The notes under the pieces: model-generated
What the model was told of the DNA's origin: nothing
What the model saw: the letters and a program-made list of their open reading frames with translations, nothing else
Database searches by the model: none
Shown: piece after piece, positions 1 to 9,891 of the stretch
Position numbering within the stretch: position 1 is the stretch's first letter
Layout of the letters: every line of letters starts with the position of its first letter
Made by a program: the position numbers and the translations under genes
Source of the DNA: Chitinophaga pinensis
Lineage (GTDB): Bacteria; Bacteroidota; Bacteroidia; Flavobacteriales_D; Crocinitomicaceae
Assembly: GCA_945883825.1 (NCBI GenBank)
Contig: CAMCYF010000013.1
Span: 1 to 64,000, forward strand
Length of the DNA: 64,000 nt
Reading direction: 5' to 3'

Positions 1-518
1 AAAAAGTAATAGAAAAAGAAGAGGAAACCCTAAAAATTGTTTCTGAACCTAGTGGAAAATTAAATCAAGTTCATTTATCGATTAAAAATATTATCGAAAA
101 CGATAAACAGAAAATAGTAGATAAAAACAATGAAAAATTAGCTGAAGAAAAGTATTCAACAGAACATCTAAAAATGTATTGGCAACAATTTGCATTTATC
201 ATGAAGGAAAAAGGAATGGAAACATTCTACCAAGCATTGGTAAAACGCGAACCACTTTTTATTGCAGAAGATAGATTTGGTGTTGAACTAGACAACAATG
301 TTCAATTGGATTATATAAAGCAGCTTTTAACAGAATTTACTGATTTTCTGAGAACTAAGCTTCAGAATTATAATCTTACAATTGAGTTAATACTTACAGA
401 CAATCCACTTAAAGAAATAAAATACTTAACTGGAAAAGATAAATTTGCTGCAATGGCAAGTAAGAATCCAAATTTAAATACCTTAAAAAATATTTTCAAT
501 TTAGATATTGAATACTAA
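1..518 (+). CDS. dnaX: DNA polymerase III subunit gamma/tau, C-terminal part (5' truncated by window edge)
   Basis: Frame open from position 3 through the listed ORF 174..518; C-terminal sequence (YWQQFAFIMKEKG...LYIKQLLTEF-like...NPNLNTLKNIFNLDIEY) resembles Bacteroidota DnaX tails. Confidence 0.7.
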   Translation, partial: KVIEKEEETLKIVSEPSGKLNQVHLSIKNIIENDKQKIVDKNNEKLAEEKYSTEHLKMYWQQFAFIMKEKGMETFYQALVKREPLFIAEDRFGVELDNNVQLDYIKQLLTEFTDFLRTKLQNYNLTIELILTDNPLKEIKYLTGKDKFAAMASKNPNLNTLKNIFNLDIEY

Positions 519-521
519 GCA

Positions 522-1550
522 TTGAACTTAATGCAGAAACTAGAGCTTTATTATAATGATACTGGCAGAAAAAAAGAAGTTACTTCTTTTATGAAAAGCT
601 GGGGAAATGATGAAAAAGTTATTGCTATTCATACTTCTGGATCTACTGGAAATCCAAAAAATATTGAACTAGCAAAAGAAAAAATGCTGATTTCTGCAAG
701 AAAAACACTAGAATATTTTAAGATTGAAAAAGGAAGTAGCGCGCTCTTATGTCTTTCTCTTGAAACAATTGCAGGAAAAATGATGCTTGTACGATCACTT
801 ATTGGAGGATTAAAACTTCATGTTGTAACAGTGTCAACTAATCCAATATTAGCGCTAAAAAACCCGATTAATTTTGTAGCACTTGTTCCTCTGCAATTAG
901 AAGCAGCAGTAGATACAGCTTTCGAAAAATTAAAGTCAATTAAGAATATTTTAGTTGGTGGAGCTCCAGTATCAGAAGAATTAATTCAGAAATTAAAAGA
1001 CAAAAAGATTACAGTGTTTCAAAGTTATGGAATGACCGAGACTATTTCCCACGTTGCAATTCGAAAAATTGGATTTGAAACTGAAGAATACTATCAAGCG
1101 TTACCTGGAATATCATTTAGTAGTGAAGAACAACGTTTAATAATTGACTATCCAGAAGTATTAAGTGAAAAATTACGAACAAACGACTGCGTTAATTTGA
1201 TTGATTCAAAACATTTTCAATATCTGAACCGCTATGATTTTATTATTAATACCGGAGGAATAAAAGTAAATCCAGAGGAAATTGAGTTAAAATTAAATCC
1301 CCTCCTCAAAAAACCTTTTTTTATTTGGTTTATGAAAGATGTTCAGTTAGGCCAAAAAATTGTACTAGTAGTTCAAGAAAAGGTAAATCTTAAGTTTAAA
1401 AAAAAGGATTTCACTCACTATCTTAATAAGTATGAAATTCCAAAAAACTACTGTCAAATTAAAGATTTTGTTCTTAGTAAAAGTCAAAAAATTGATAGGA
1501 TTAAGACAATGCAGACGATAGATTTTAAGCAATGGAAGATTATAGAATGA
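522..1550 (+). CDS. menE: AMP-binding acyl-CoA ligase, o-succinylbenzoate-CoA ligase (MenE)-like
   Basis: Motif HTSGSTGNPKNIEL, SYGMTETISHVA, NTGGIKVNPEEIE; short (342 aa) MenE-like architecture; TTG start listed, ATG at 531 is an alternative. Confidence 0.75.
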   Translation: MNLMQKLELYYNDTGRKKEVTSFMKSWGNDEKVIAIHTSGSTGNPKNIELAKEKMLISARKTLEYFKIEKGSSALLCLSLETIAGKMMLVRSLIGGLKLHVVTVSTNPILALKNPINFVALVPLQLEAAVDTAFEKLKSIKNILVGGAPVSEELIQKLKDKKITVFQSYGMTETISHVAIRKIGFETEEYYQALPGISFSSEEQRLIIDYPEVLSEKLRTNDCVNLIDSKHFQYLNRYDFIINTGGIKVNPEEIELKLNPLLKKPFFIWFMKDVQLGQKIVLVVQEKVNLKFKKKDFTHYLNKYEIPKNYCQIKDFVLSKSQKIDRIKTMQTIDFKQWKIIE

Positions 1551-1569
1551 AATTATTATTTAATTAAAA

Positions 1570-2214
1570 TTGACAAAAAAAGAAAAAGCTGCATATATAA
1601 TTAACGAATTGGAGATCTTATTTCCTGAGACACCTATTCCTCTGAATCATAGTGATCCATACACCCTCTTAATTGCAGTTCTGTTATCTGCTCAATGCAC
1701 AGATGAACGAGTTAATAAAATAACGCCTTTACTTTTCAAAAAAGCGCCTACTCCATTTGAAATGGTAAAATTAAGTGTTGAAGAAATAAAAGCAATTATA
1801 CGACCCTGCGGACTTTCTCCAAAAAAATCACAAGCAATTTGGGATCTTTCGGCTATTTTAATTGCTAAATATAAAGGAGAAGTGCCAGTTTCATTTGAAT
1901 TATTAGAGGAGTTGCCAGGCGTTGGACACAAAACTGCATCTGTTGTTATGTCACAGGCTTTTGGTTTTCCTGCTTTTCCTGTTGACACGCACATTCATCG
2001 ATTATTAACTCGGTGGGGAATTAGCTCAGGAAAAAATGTAGTTGAAACTGAAAAAGCAGCAAAAAAAGTATTTCCAATTGAAACATGGAATAAGCTCCAC
2101 CTTCAAATTATATTTTATGGCAGATTATTTTCTCCTGCTAGAAGCCCTAAATTTGCAAATGATTATATTACTAGAAGTATTGGTACTGCTCGTGCTTTAA
2201 AAGAATTAAAATGA
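1570..2214 (+). CDS. nth: Endonuclease III (DNA glycosylase/AP lyase), without C-terminal Fe-S cysteines
   Basis: HhH motif ELPGVGHKTASVV with catalytic Lys, FPVDTHIHR with catalytic Asp; start codon TTG. Confidence 0.9.
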   Translation: MTKKEKAAYIINELEILFPETPIPLNHSDPYTLLIAVLLSAQCTDERVNKITPLLFKKAPTPFEMVKLSVEEIKAIIRPCGLSPKKSQAIWDLSAILIAKYKGEVPVSFELLEELPGVGHKTASVVMSQAFGFPAFPVDTHIHRLLTRWGISSGKNVVETEKAAKKVFPIETWNKLHLQIIFYGRLFSPARSPKFANDYITRSIGTARALKELK

Positions 2215-2296
2215 TATTAACAAGTGTTCATAAATAGCACTCAAATCTTTTTATAAAGTAATTGCATCTTTATTTTTTTGAAGGATTTTCATTTGT

Positions 2297-2304
2297 TATA
2301 TTTG
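2297..2304 (+). promoter_or_regulatory. Candidate Bacteroidota -7 box TATATTTG upstream of dnaB
   Basis: Matches TAnnTTTG; 4 nt before the dnaB ATG; a TTTG at 2277-2280 could be the -33 element (16-nt spacer). Confidence 0.45.
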
Positions 2305-2308
2305 TTGT

Positions 2309-3865
2309 ATGGATCCAATAGATAATAATCGCAAACCAATTTCTCGTATAAAAAGCCCATCAGTACTTAGCGGAGACATCGGGAAGCTTCCACCACAAGC
2401 AATAGAAATTGAACAAGTTATTCTTGGAGCAATGATGTTGGAAAAAAGTGCGATTGATGATTGTGTTGAAATCATAAACCTAAATAGTTTTTACGACCCA
2501 AAACACCAAATAATATTTAAAACCATTCGCGATTTATTCTCCACTACTAATCCTGTAGACTTGGTAACAGTTACCTCGAAACTTCAAAAAAATGGAGAAT
2601 TAGCAGCAGCAGGTGGAGCAGGATATATTTCATCGCTGACAAATCGAGTTGCTTCCTCCGCACACATTCAATTCCATGCTCGAATTATTACCGAAAAATT
2701 TATAAAAAGAGAACTCATTCGTGTTAGCAGTGAAATAATTCGAGATGCTTACGATGAAACTTGTGATGTCTTTGAACTATTAAATAGCGCAGAGTCAAAC
2801 TTGTTTCAAATTGCAGAAAACAACATGAGCAAACAAGCTCTAAGTATGAAGAGCCTTCTTGGAGAAGCAATACAGGAAATAGAAAAAGCTTCAAAAAATA
2901 AAGATGGAATTTCAGGAGTAGCTTCAGGTTTTCATGATTTAGATAAAATTACTGCTGGATGGCAACGTTCAGATATGATTGTTTTAGCAGCAAGACCTGG
3001 AATGGGAAAAACTGCTTTTATCCTTTCTATGGCTAGAAATACAGCAATTGATCACAAAATGGGTGTTGCAATTTTTTCCTTGGAAATGTCATCCGTGCAA
3101 TTGGTAAAACGATTAATTGCAAGTGAGGCTCGAATTGATTCAGTTAAATTACGAAAGGGAGAATTACAAGACCATGAATTCCAACAAATGCATTCACGCA
3201 TAGTTAATTTATCTAGTGCACCAATTTTTATAGATGATACACCAGGATTAAGTATTTTTGATTTTAGAGCAAAATGTCGGCGTTTGAAAGCTCAACACAA
3301 CGTAGAATTAATAATAATAGATTACCTTCAATTAATGTCTGCTAAAGATGGAAAAGGATATGGAAATCGCGAACAAGAAATTTCGACAATCTCTAGGTCT
3401 ATTAAAGAAATTGCAAAAGAATTAAATGTTCCAATCATTGCACTTGCTCAGTTAAGTAGAGCTGTAGAATCACGCGGTGGAGAAAAGCGCCCTATGCTAT
3501 CTGACTTGCGTGAATCGGGTGCTATAGAACAAGATGCAGACATTGTTTCATTTATTTACCGTCCAGAAACATATGGTTTAACTACCAATGACAATGGAGA
3601 TTCAACGCAAGGAATGGCAGAAATCATAATTGCAAAACATAGAAATGGACAAACTGGTAGGGTTAATTTACGTTTTGTTCCTGAGTTTGCTCGTTTTGAA
3701 AATTTGCATGAAGTAAGCGATCTTGAATTATCTAAACCATTGAAAAACAATTTTTCAACCTTTAATCAAGATTCAAATACCTATACTCTTCCCAGTAAAA
3801 TGAATTCTTCGGACGATCACAATAAAGAATTTAATCAAAATGAAGATGAGGACAATCCATTTTAA
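2309..3865 (+). CDS. dnaB: Replicative DNA helicase DnaB
   Basis: DnaB N-terminal domain (LPPQAIEIEQVILGAMM), Walker A ARPGMGKTAF, LIIIDYLQLM, LRESGAIEQDADIVSFIYRPE. Confidence 0.97.
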   Translation: MDPIDNNRKPISRIKSPSVLSGDIGKLPPQAIEIEQVILGAMMLEKSAIDDCVEIINLNSFYDPKHQIIFKTIRDLFSTTNPVDLVTVTSKLQKNGELAAAGGAGYISSLTNRVASSAHIQFHARIITEKFIKRELIRVSSEIIRDAYDETCDVFELLNSAESNLFQIAENNMSKQALSMKSLLGEAIQEIEKASKNKDGISGVASGFHDLDKITAGWQRSDMIVLAARPGMGKTAFILSMARNTAIDHKMGVAIFSLEMSSVQLVKRLIASEARIDSVKLRKGELQDHEFQQMHSRIVNLSSAPIFIDDTPGLSIFDFRAKCRRLKAQHNVELIIIDYLQLMSAKDGKGYGNREQEISTISRSIKEIAKELNVPIIALAQLSRAVESRGGEKRPMLSDLRESGAIEQDADIVSFIYRPETYGLTTNDNGDSTQGMAEIIIAKHRNGQTGRVNLRFVPEFARFENLHEVSDLELSKPLKNNFSTFNQDSNTYTLPSKMNSSDDHNKEFNQNEDEDNPF

Positions 3866-3869
3866 AATA

Positions 3870-5138
3870 ATGCTAAATCGATTTTTTTTATTCCTTTTAC
3901 TACTCATTTTTTCAAGCCAACTAAAAGCGACTCAGCTATTAGTTCCAATGGACGAATCTCAAACAAATCATTTAAAAGCTTACGGCCTTGCATTTTGGAC
4001 TTTAGAAAATAGTATTACTATAGAATGGCTTTTAAATTATAGGGGAGGATCTTTTTTAATGCCTCATTTAAAAACAATTGAAGAAGAACTTATATTTCGA
4101 GGAATTCGCTATGAAGTTTTAGCAGAAGGGCAAGTCAACCAAATCAGAGCACAAATTGCAAATCCCGATGTAAACATGGAAATTGTGCAACTTGAAAAAG
4201 CACCGAAAATTGCAGTATATACTCCCCCTGATAAACAGCCTTGGGACGATGCCGTAACTATGGTTTTAGAATACGCAGAAATAAATTATGAAAAAATTTA
4301 CGATTCTGCAATTGTTATGGGAATGCTTCCTAAATATGACTGGTTGCACCTTCATCACGAGGATTTTACAGGTCAATACGGAAAGTTTTATGGCTCTGCA
4401 AGGTACCAGTCTTGGTATCAGCAACAAGTTATTACAGCAGAAAAAAATGCTAAAAACCTAGGTTTCACAAAAGTTTCAGAGCTAAAATTAGCAGTTGCAA
4501 AGAATTTAAAAAACTTTGTAATAGGTGGAGGCTTCTTATTTACAATGTGTAGTGGAACAGATAGTTTTGATATTGGCTTGGCTGCACAAGGAACTGATAT
4601 TTGCGAATCTATTTTTGATGGTGACCCATCAGATTCTCGCGCTCAAGAAAAATTAGATTTTAGTCAAACCTTTGCTTTCAAGGATTTTCATCTTATAAAA
4701 GACCCTATGGTTTATGAATATTCAGACATTGATGCAACTGATTTAAGAAATAATCGCGTAATTACAGAAGCGATGGATCAGTTTTCACTTTTTGATTTTT
4801 CAGCAAAATGGGATGTTATACCAACTATGCTAACGCAATGTCATGTTGATGTAGTAAAAGGATTTATGGGACAAACAACAGATTTTAGAAAGGAATTTAT
4901 AAAGTCAAATGTGCTAATTTTAGGGGAAAATAAAAGTGCAGGAACGGCACGTTATATTCATGGAGAAATGGGACAAGGAACTTGGACATTTTATGGCGGT
5001 CATGACCCAGAAGATTACCAACATTTAGTGAATGACCCACAGACAGATTTGAATCTTCATCCAAATTCACCAGGTTACAGATTAATCTTGAACAATATAC
5101 TTTTTCCAGCAGCAAAAAAGAAAAAAAGAAAAACTTAA
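3870..5138 (+). CDS. Secreted/periplasmic protein of the family often labelled 'asparagine synthetase B' in Bacteroidota; possible class I GATase-like/ThuA-like fold
   Basis: ATG at 3870 gives signal peptide MLNRFFLFLLLLIFSSQLKA; listed ORF start at 3840 overlaps dnaB. Motifs NFVIGGGFLFTMCSGTDSFD and GTWTFYGGHDPEDY. Confidence 0.7.
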   Translation: MLNRFFLFLLLLIFSSQLKATQLLVPMDESQTNHLKAYGLAFWTLENSITIEWLLNYRGGSFLMPHLKTIEEELIFRGIRYEVLAEGQVNQIRAQIANPDVNMEIVQLEKAPKIAVYTPPDKQPWDDAVTMVLEYAEINYEKIYDSAIVMGMLPKYDWLHLHHEDFTGQYGKFYGSARYQSWYQQQVITAEKNAKNLGFTKVSELKLAVAKNLKNFVIGGGFLFTMCSGTDSFDIGLAAQGTDICESIFDGDPSDSRAQEKLDFSQTFAFKDFHLIKDPMVYEYSDIDATDLRNNRVITEAMDQFSLFDFSAKWDVIPTMLTQCHVDVVKGFMGQTTDFRKEFIKSNVLILGENKSAGTARYIHGEMGQGTWTFYGGHDPEDYQHLVNDPQTDLNLHPNSPGYRLILNNILFPAAKKKKRKT

Positions 5139-5271
5139 TGTTTTTGTTGCATATTAGAAAATAATAACTAAATTTGGCTCATAGTAAGAACCCAAAGGGT
5201 TTATTTCTCCAAAATTTATCATATAAATCAATAAATATTCTCACTGAACAATCAAAGTTTAAATTAATCCT

Positions 5272-5302
5272 AAACTTCCTAGTATCCTCAAAATAGGAGT
5301 TT
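5272..5302 (+). promoter_or_regulatory. Imperfect stem-loop in the rho 5' leader
   Basis: AAACTtCCTA ... TAGGAGTTT inverted repeat with a 1-nt bulge and a 12-nt loop, 45 nt before the rho ATG. Confidence 0.4.
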
Positions 5303-5347
5303 AAACTCTATATCTTAAAATAAAAATCCTTAAATTAAACAAATAAT

Positions 5348-6886
5348 ATGGGTGACACCACAGCAAATGAAAATTCTGATTCGTCAGAAGAACAGAAAAA
5401 TGATATCATTAGTAATTCTAGTGAAGGCGATAATCAAAAAAAACAACGTACTCGGAAGATTGTAAAAAAAGAATTGCCAATAGAAGAAAATCTAACACAG
5501 GAATTAAGTAATGATACCAAAGAAGAAAAAAATGATAAAGTATCTTCCGAAGTAAAAACTGCTGATACTATTGAAGAAAAATCAAGTAAATCATCTGAGG
5601 AAAAGAATGATCGAGAAGTACGCGAACAAAACATAAGACAAGAGAGGCCAGTTCATAAATTTGATAATAAGCGACAAAATCAAAATAGACCTCATCACGC
5701 AAATCAACAAAACCAAGGGCATATTCCAAATGAAAATCCTGCTGAGAAATCAGATGAGAATTATGACTTAGTTGGTATTGTTACTGCTGAAGGAGTTTTA
5801 GAAGTAATTCAAGATGGCTATGGTTTTTTGCGATCATCTGATTACAATTATCTTCCTTCACCAGACGATATTTATGTTTCTCAAAATCAGATAAAATTAT
5901 TTGGTTTAAAAACAGGTGATACACTAAAAGGAACAATTCGTCCACCAAGAGAGGGAGAAAAATTCTTCCCTTTGGTAAAAGTTGAGTCGATTAATGGTAG
6001 ACATCCATCTTACATTCGTGACCGTGTTCCATTTCAATATTTAACTCCTCTTTTCCCATCGGAAAAATTCAAATTAACAGGACACAAGCAGGAAACACTT
6101 TCCACACGTGTTATGGATCTTTTTGCTCCTATTGGAAAAGGTCAACGTGGAATGATTGTGGCACAGCCAAAGACAGGAAAGACAATGTTACTTAAAGACG
6201 TAGCAAATGCAATTGCTGCAAATCATCCGGAAACCTACTTAATTGTATTGTTAATTGATGAGCGACCAGAAGAAGTAACTGACATGGCAAGAAGCGTAAA
6301 AGCTGAAGTTATTGCCTCCACCTTCGATGAACCTGCTGAACGCCACGTAAAAGTTGCTAATATGGTTTTGGAAAAAGCCAAAAGAATGGTTGAATGTGGT
6401 CATGATGTTTGTATTTTGCTAGATTCAATTACACGCTTAGCTCGTGCATATAACACCGTTTCTCCAGCTTCTGGAAAAGTTCTTTCTGGTGGTGTCGATG
6501 CAAATGCATTGCATAAACCAAAAAGATTCTTTGGTGCTGCTCGTAAAATAGAAAATGGCGGTTCACTTTCAATACTTGCTACAGCATTAACTGAGACAGG
6601 TTCTAAAATGGATGAAGTAATTTTTGAAGAATTCAAGGGTACTGGAAATATGGAGCTCCAACTCGATCGTAAAATATCTAACAGAAGAATTTATCCTGCA
6701 ATTGACATTACAGCTTCTGGAACTCGGCGTGAAGATTTATTAGTTGGAAAAGATGTTTTGCAGCGGATTTGGTTGATACGAAAATTTATGGCTGATATGA
6801 ACCCTGTTGAAGCAATGGAATTCCTTAAATCTCACATGGAGAATACCATCTCCAATGAGGAATTTTTAATCTCAATGAATAATTAA
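5348..6886 (+). CDS. rho: Transcription termination factor Rho with disordered N-terminal extension
   Basis: RNA-binding domain ([31 protein letters not shown]), Walker [30 protein letters not shown]. Confidence 0.97.
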   Translation: MGDTTANENSDSSEEQKNDIISNSSEGDNQKKQRTRKIVKKELPIEENLTQELSNDTKEEKNDKVSSEVKTADTIEEKSSKSSEEKNDREVREQNIRQERPVHKFDNKRQNQNRPHHANQQNQGHIPNENPAEKSDENYDLVGIVTAEGVLEVIQDGYGFLRSSDYNYLPSPDDIYVSQNQIKLFGLKTGDTLKGTIRPPREGEKFFPLVKVESINGRHPSYIRDRVPFQYLTPLFPSEKFKLTGHKQETLSTRVMDLFAPIGKGQRGMIVAQPKTGKTMLLKDVANAIAANHPETYLIVLLIDERPEEVTDMARSVKAEVIASTFDEPAERHVKVANMVLEKAKRMVECGHDVCILLDSITRLARAYNTVSPASGKVLSGGVDANALHKPKRFFGAARKIENGGSLSILATALTETGSKMDEVIFEEFKGTGNMELQLDRKISNRRIYPAIDITASGTRREDLLVGKDVLQRIWLIRKFMADMNPVEAMEFLKSHMENTISNEEFLISMNN

Positions 6887-7425
6887 TGAGATTACCCCTT
6901 AAGGTTGGACTGCTTGCAGCTACAATTTGGATTTCAATAAAATTAGCAGCATTTTATCTTTCTCTTTCTCTTGATGATCTGAGACCATTTGTCTTTATCA
7001 ATATGTTTATTTTAACTGCTTCAATTGCTGTAGCCTTGTATTTGGTAAAACGAAAGGAAACAGAAAATAATTTATTGAATGATGTTAAAAATGGAATGCT
7101 TGCCGGAGTACCTTATGCAGTAATTGTCAGTGTCTTTTTATTTTTCTATTACCAAAAAATATATCCTGCTTTTAACGAGGGTAAAATGAATGAGATTTCC
7201 ATGAAATTATCTAAGCCACAAACAATAAAAGAAATTCAACGGGAAAACCCAGAAATGGAAAATAAATCAGTTGAAGAAATAAAAAGAGATATTTTAGCCA
7301 AAACAAAAATGGTGTATAATCCACAATTTACGATGTTGGTATCTATGCTCTCATTATTGCTATATGCAACTCTGAATTCAATTGTTATTACCCTTATTTT
7401 CCGCCGCATCGTTTTTCGCAATTAA
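6886..7425 (+). CDS. DUF4199-like membrane protein
   Basis: Several hydrophobic segments (LLAATIWISIKLAAFYLSL, FILTASIAVALYLV, YAVIVSVFLFFYYQKIYP); resembles DUF4199 proteins of Bacteroidota. Confidence 0.6.
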   Translation: MRLPLKVGLLAATIWISIKLAAFYLSLSLDDLRPFVFINMFILTASIAVALYLVKRKETENNLLNDVKNGMLAGVPYAVIVSVFLFFYYQKIYPAFNEGKMNEISMKLSKPQTIKEIQRENPEMENKSVEEIKRDILAKTKMVYNPQFTMLVSMLSLLLYATLNSIVITLIFRRIVFRN

Positions 7426-8769
7426 GGTCGCAGCTAGTTCGTCATAATTGATTCCATCAAAATTTCCAGATGACATCATCAAAAGAACATTGTTTGACCA
7501 TGAATGTGCGTTAAGAAAATTTAATACTTCTTGTGTATCGTTTAGTACGATAACATTTCCGCCAAAGCTATCAAAAATTAACTCTTTACTTATTGGTTCT
7601 AACTTTTTATGATGTACAACTTCAGGACTATAATATACGATAGCTATATCTGCTTTTGCCATTGAATCCTTGTAATGGGGTAAAAATTCCTTTTTTAGTG
7701 ATGAAAATGTATGTAATTCCATACAAGCAATTAATTCTCTATTTGGATATTGATGTTTTACAGCATTTGTTGTTGCCATTAATTTTGATGGTGAATGTGC
7801 AAAATCTTTATACATTACAAATTGTTTATTTTCTGCAACTTTTTGGAGTCTTTTTCCAGCGCCAGTAAAATCATTCATTGCAGTAAAAAAATCAGATGAT
7901 TTAATGCCAATAGATTCAGCTAAGTGCAGAGCACCCATCATATTTTGTAAATTATGTGGCCCAAATATTTGTAAATCGTAATTAATTCCGTCAAAAACCA
8001 ATGTTGTACCCTGTAAATTAGGGGTAAACTCTGGTGTTTTGTAAGCAATTGTCTGTAATGATGTCTTGTATTTTTCTGAAAGCTTCACAATCTCAGAATC
8101 TTCTTCGTTATAGATTAACAAACCTTTTTTTTCAATGCAATTACAAAAAATATCGAACTGTTCTAAGTAATTTTCAAAGGTTGGAAAAACATTGATGTGA
8201 TCCCAAGCAATACCACTTAACAAGGCAATTGATGGTTTATACAAATGAAATTTTGGGCGTCTATCGATTGGGGAACTTAAATATTCATCCCCCTCAAGAA
8301 TCATTATTTTGGCGGAATCTGTAAGTCGTACCATACAATCATAACCTTCTAACTGAGCGCCAACCATATAATCAACATCAACATTTAACTTTTTACAAAC
8401 ATGGAGTAACATGGAAGTTATTGTCGTTTTTCCATGACTTCCGCCAATAACAAGTCTGATTTTATCTTTGGATTGTTCATACAAGTATTCAGGATAAGAA
8501 AATATGGGGAGATTTAATTCCTTTGCCTTTAACAACTCAGGGTTATCAATTCTCGCATGCATTCCAAGAATGACAGCATCCAAACGAGAGTGAATATTTT
8601 CAGTATTCCATTCGATTTTTTCTGGAAGAATTCCTTGTTTCTCCAAACGAGAAAGCGAAGGCTCAAAAATTTCATCATCCGAACCAGAGACAATAAATCC
8701 TTTTCGACTCAAAGCAATTGCTAAGTTGTGCATTGCGCTACCACCTATTGCGATAAAATGAACGTTCAT
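7378..8769 (-). CDS. mpl: UDP-N-acetylmuramate:L-alanyl-gamma-D-glutamyl-meso-diaminopimelate ligase (Mpl)
   Basis: Mur ligase motifs: MNVHFIAIGGSAMHNLAIALSRKG, VIGGSHGKTTITSMLLH, KDFAHSPSKLMATTNAV. Confidence 0.92.
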   Translation of the reverse strand: MNVHFIAIGGSAMHNLAIALSRKGFIVSGSDDEIFEPSLSRLEKQGILPEKIEWNTENIHSRLDAVILGMHARIDNPELLKAKELNLPIFSYPEYLYEQSKDKIRLVIGGSHGKTTITSMLLHVCKKLNVDVDYMVGAQLEGYDCMVRLTDSAKIMILEGDEYLSSPIDRRPKFHLYKPSIALLSGIAWDHINVFPTFENYLEQFDIFCNCIEKKGLLIYNEEDSEIVKLSEKYKTSLQTIAYKTPEFTPNLQGTTLVFDGINYDLQIFGPHNLQNMMGALHLAESIGIKSSDFFTAMNDFTGAGKRLQKVAENKQFVMYKDFAHSPSKLMATTNAVKHQYPNRELIACMELHTFSSLKKEFLPHYKDSMAKADIAIVYYSPEVVHHKKLEPISKELIFDSFGGNVIVLNDTQEVLNFLNAHSWSNNVLLMMSSGNFDGINYDELAATLIAKNDAAENKGNNN

Positions 8770-8853
8770 ATTGATTTCCTTTCAGCGAAAATAAAAAGAA
8801 AGTTAGGGTCGATTATATTTTAAGAAATTAGTTACTGACAACCGATTATTGAT

Positions 8854-9891
8854 TTACAATGAGAATAATTTTGAGGAATCTGATGCGTAAGATTTCATAC
8901 GACCTTTTTCGTTATAAATAAGGTAGACTGTTAAACCTAAATCGCGATTTTGTTTTAAAAAATCCATTGTCTTTTCTTTACCCATCACCATAAAAGCAGT
9001 TGCAAAACCATCGGCTGTTGCGCAGTCTTTTGCAATAACAGTTGCACTCAATAAATTATGTGTAACCTGCAAACCGGTCTTTGGATCAATTGTATGCGCA
9101 TACTTTTTTCCCTTAACTTCATAAAATTTACGGTAATTGCCACTAGTTGCTACTGCTTCATTTGAAATTGAAAGAACTTCACTAATTGAGCGTTCCTTTG
9201 AACTTGATTCAGGAGTATCGATTCCTATTTTCCATTTTTGATTTTCACGGTTTAATCCAGAAACATAAACCTCACCACCTAACTCAATATAAAAATTTGA
9301 ATATCCTTTGCCACGAATGAATTCAGCTAAAACATCAACAGCATAACCCTGAGCAATAGCATTAAAATCTAATTTTACACGTTTATCTTTTTTCGTAAAA
9401 TAAAGTAAATTATTTTTAAATTTATAGCTAAACAATTTGTCTTTTTCAAAGGACACATAGGGTAAAATTGAATCTGCAGCAGCTTTCGACAATGGTGTTT
9501 TTTGATTCTTAAAAAATCCCCAAGCATCAATTAAAGGGAAAACTGTGGGGTCGAAAGCACCTTGAGAACGATCGTAAATAAATTGACTTTTTAACAAGCA
9601 ATTTTTAAAATAGGAGCTTGAATCTGAAAACTCAATAGTTTTATCTGCGGAATTAAATTTACTTATTTTTGAAGAACTAACATAAGTTGACAAAACTGAA
9701 TCAAAATTTTCTAGAATAGTCGTTATTTGATTTTTTGTTATTGTAACATTTGGGCCAATTAATATAACAGAATAAGTTGTGCCTTGCGCCTTTCCGCTTA
9801 TTGTATAAAATTTTTGACTAGTATCATTAGACGAGCATTTGCAAAATAACAAAGCTAGAATAACAAGAAAAAAACTACTTTTTGACAACAT
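8854..9891 (-). CDS. apbE: FAD:protein FMN transferase (ApbE family) lipoprotein
   Basis: Lipobox-like LLFCKCSS; GKAQGTTYSV, KLDFNAIAQGYAVD, ELGGEVYVSG, HTIDPKTG, ATADGFATAFMVMG. Confidence 0.92.
   Translation of the reverse strand: MLSKSSFFLVILALLFCKCSSNDTSQKFYTISGKAQGTTYSVILIGPNVTITKNQITTILENFDSVLSTYVSSSKISKFNSADKTIEFSDSSSYFKNCLLKSQFIYDRSQGAFDPTVFPLIDAWGFFKNQKTPLSKAAADSILPYVSFEKDKLFSYKFKNNLLYFTKKDKRVKLDFNAIAQGYAVDVLAEFIRGKGYSNFYIELGGEVYVSGLNRENQKWKIGIDTPESSSKERSISEVLSISNEAVATSGNYRKFYEVKGKKYAHTIDPKTGLQVTHNLLSATVIAKDCATADGFATAFMVMGKEKTMDFLKQNRDLGLTVYLIYNEKGRMKSYASDSSKLFSL

Noticed and set aside
1692-1994. 100-aa minus-strand ORF
   Set aside because: Lies wholly antisense to nth, which has conserved motifs.
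2309-3865. Intein or mobile insertion in dnaB
   Set aside because: Length (518 aa) and motif order are normal; no intein blocks seen.
3840-3870. Start of the secreted protein inside dnaB
   Set aside because: A better ATG with a proper signal peptide begins at 3870, so the 26-bp overlap is likely an ORF-caller artefact.
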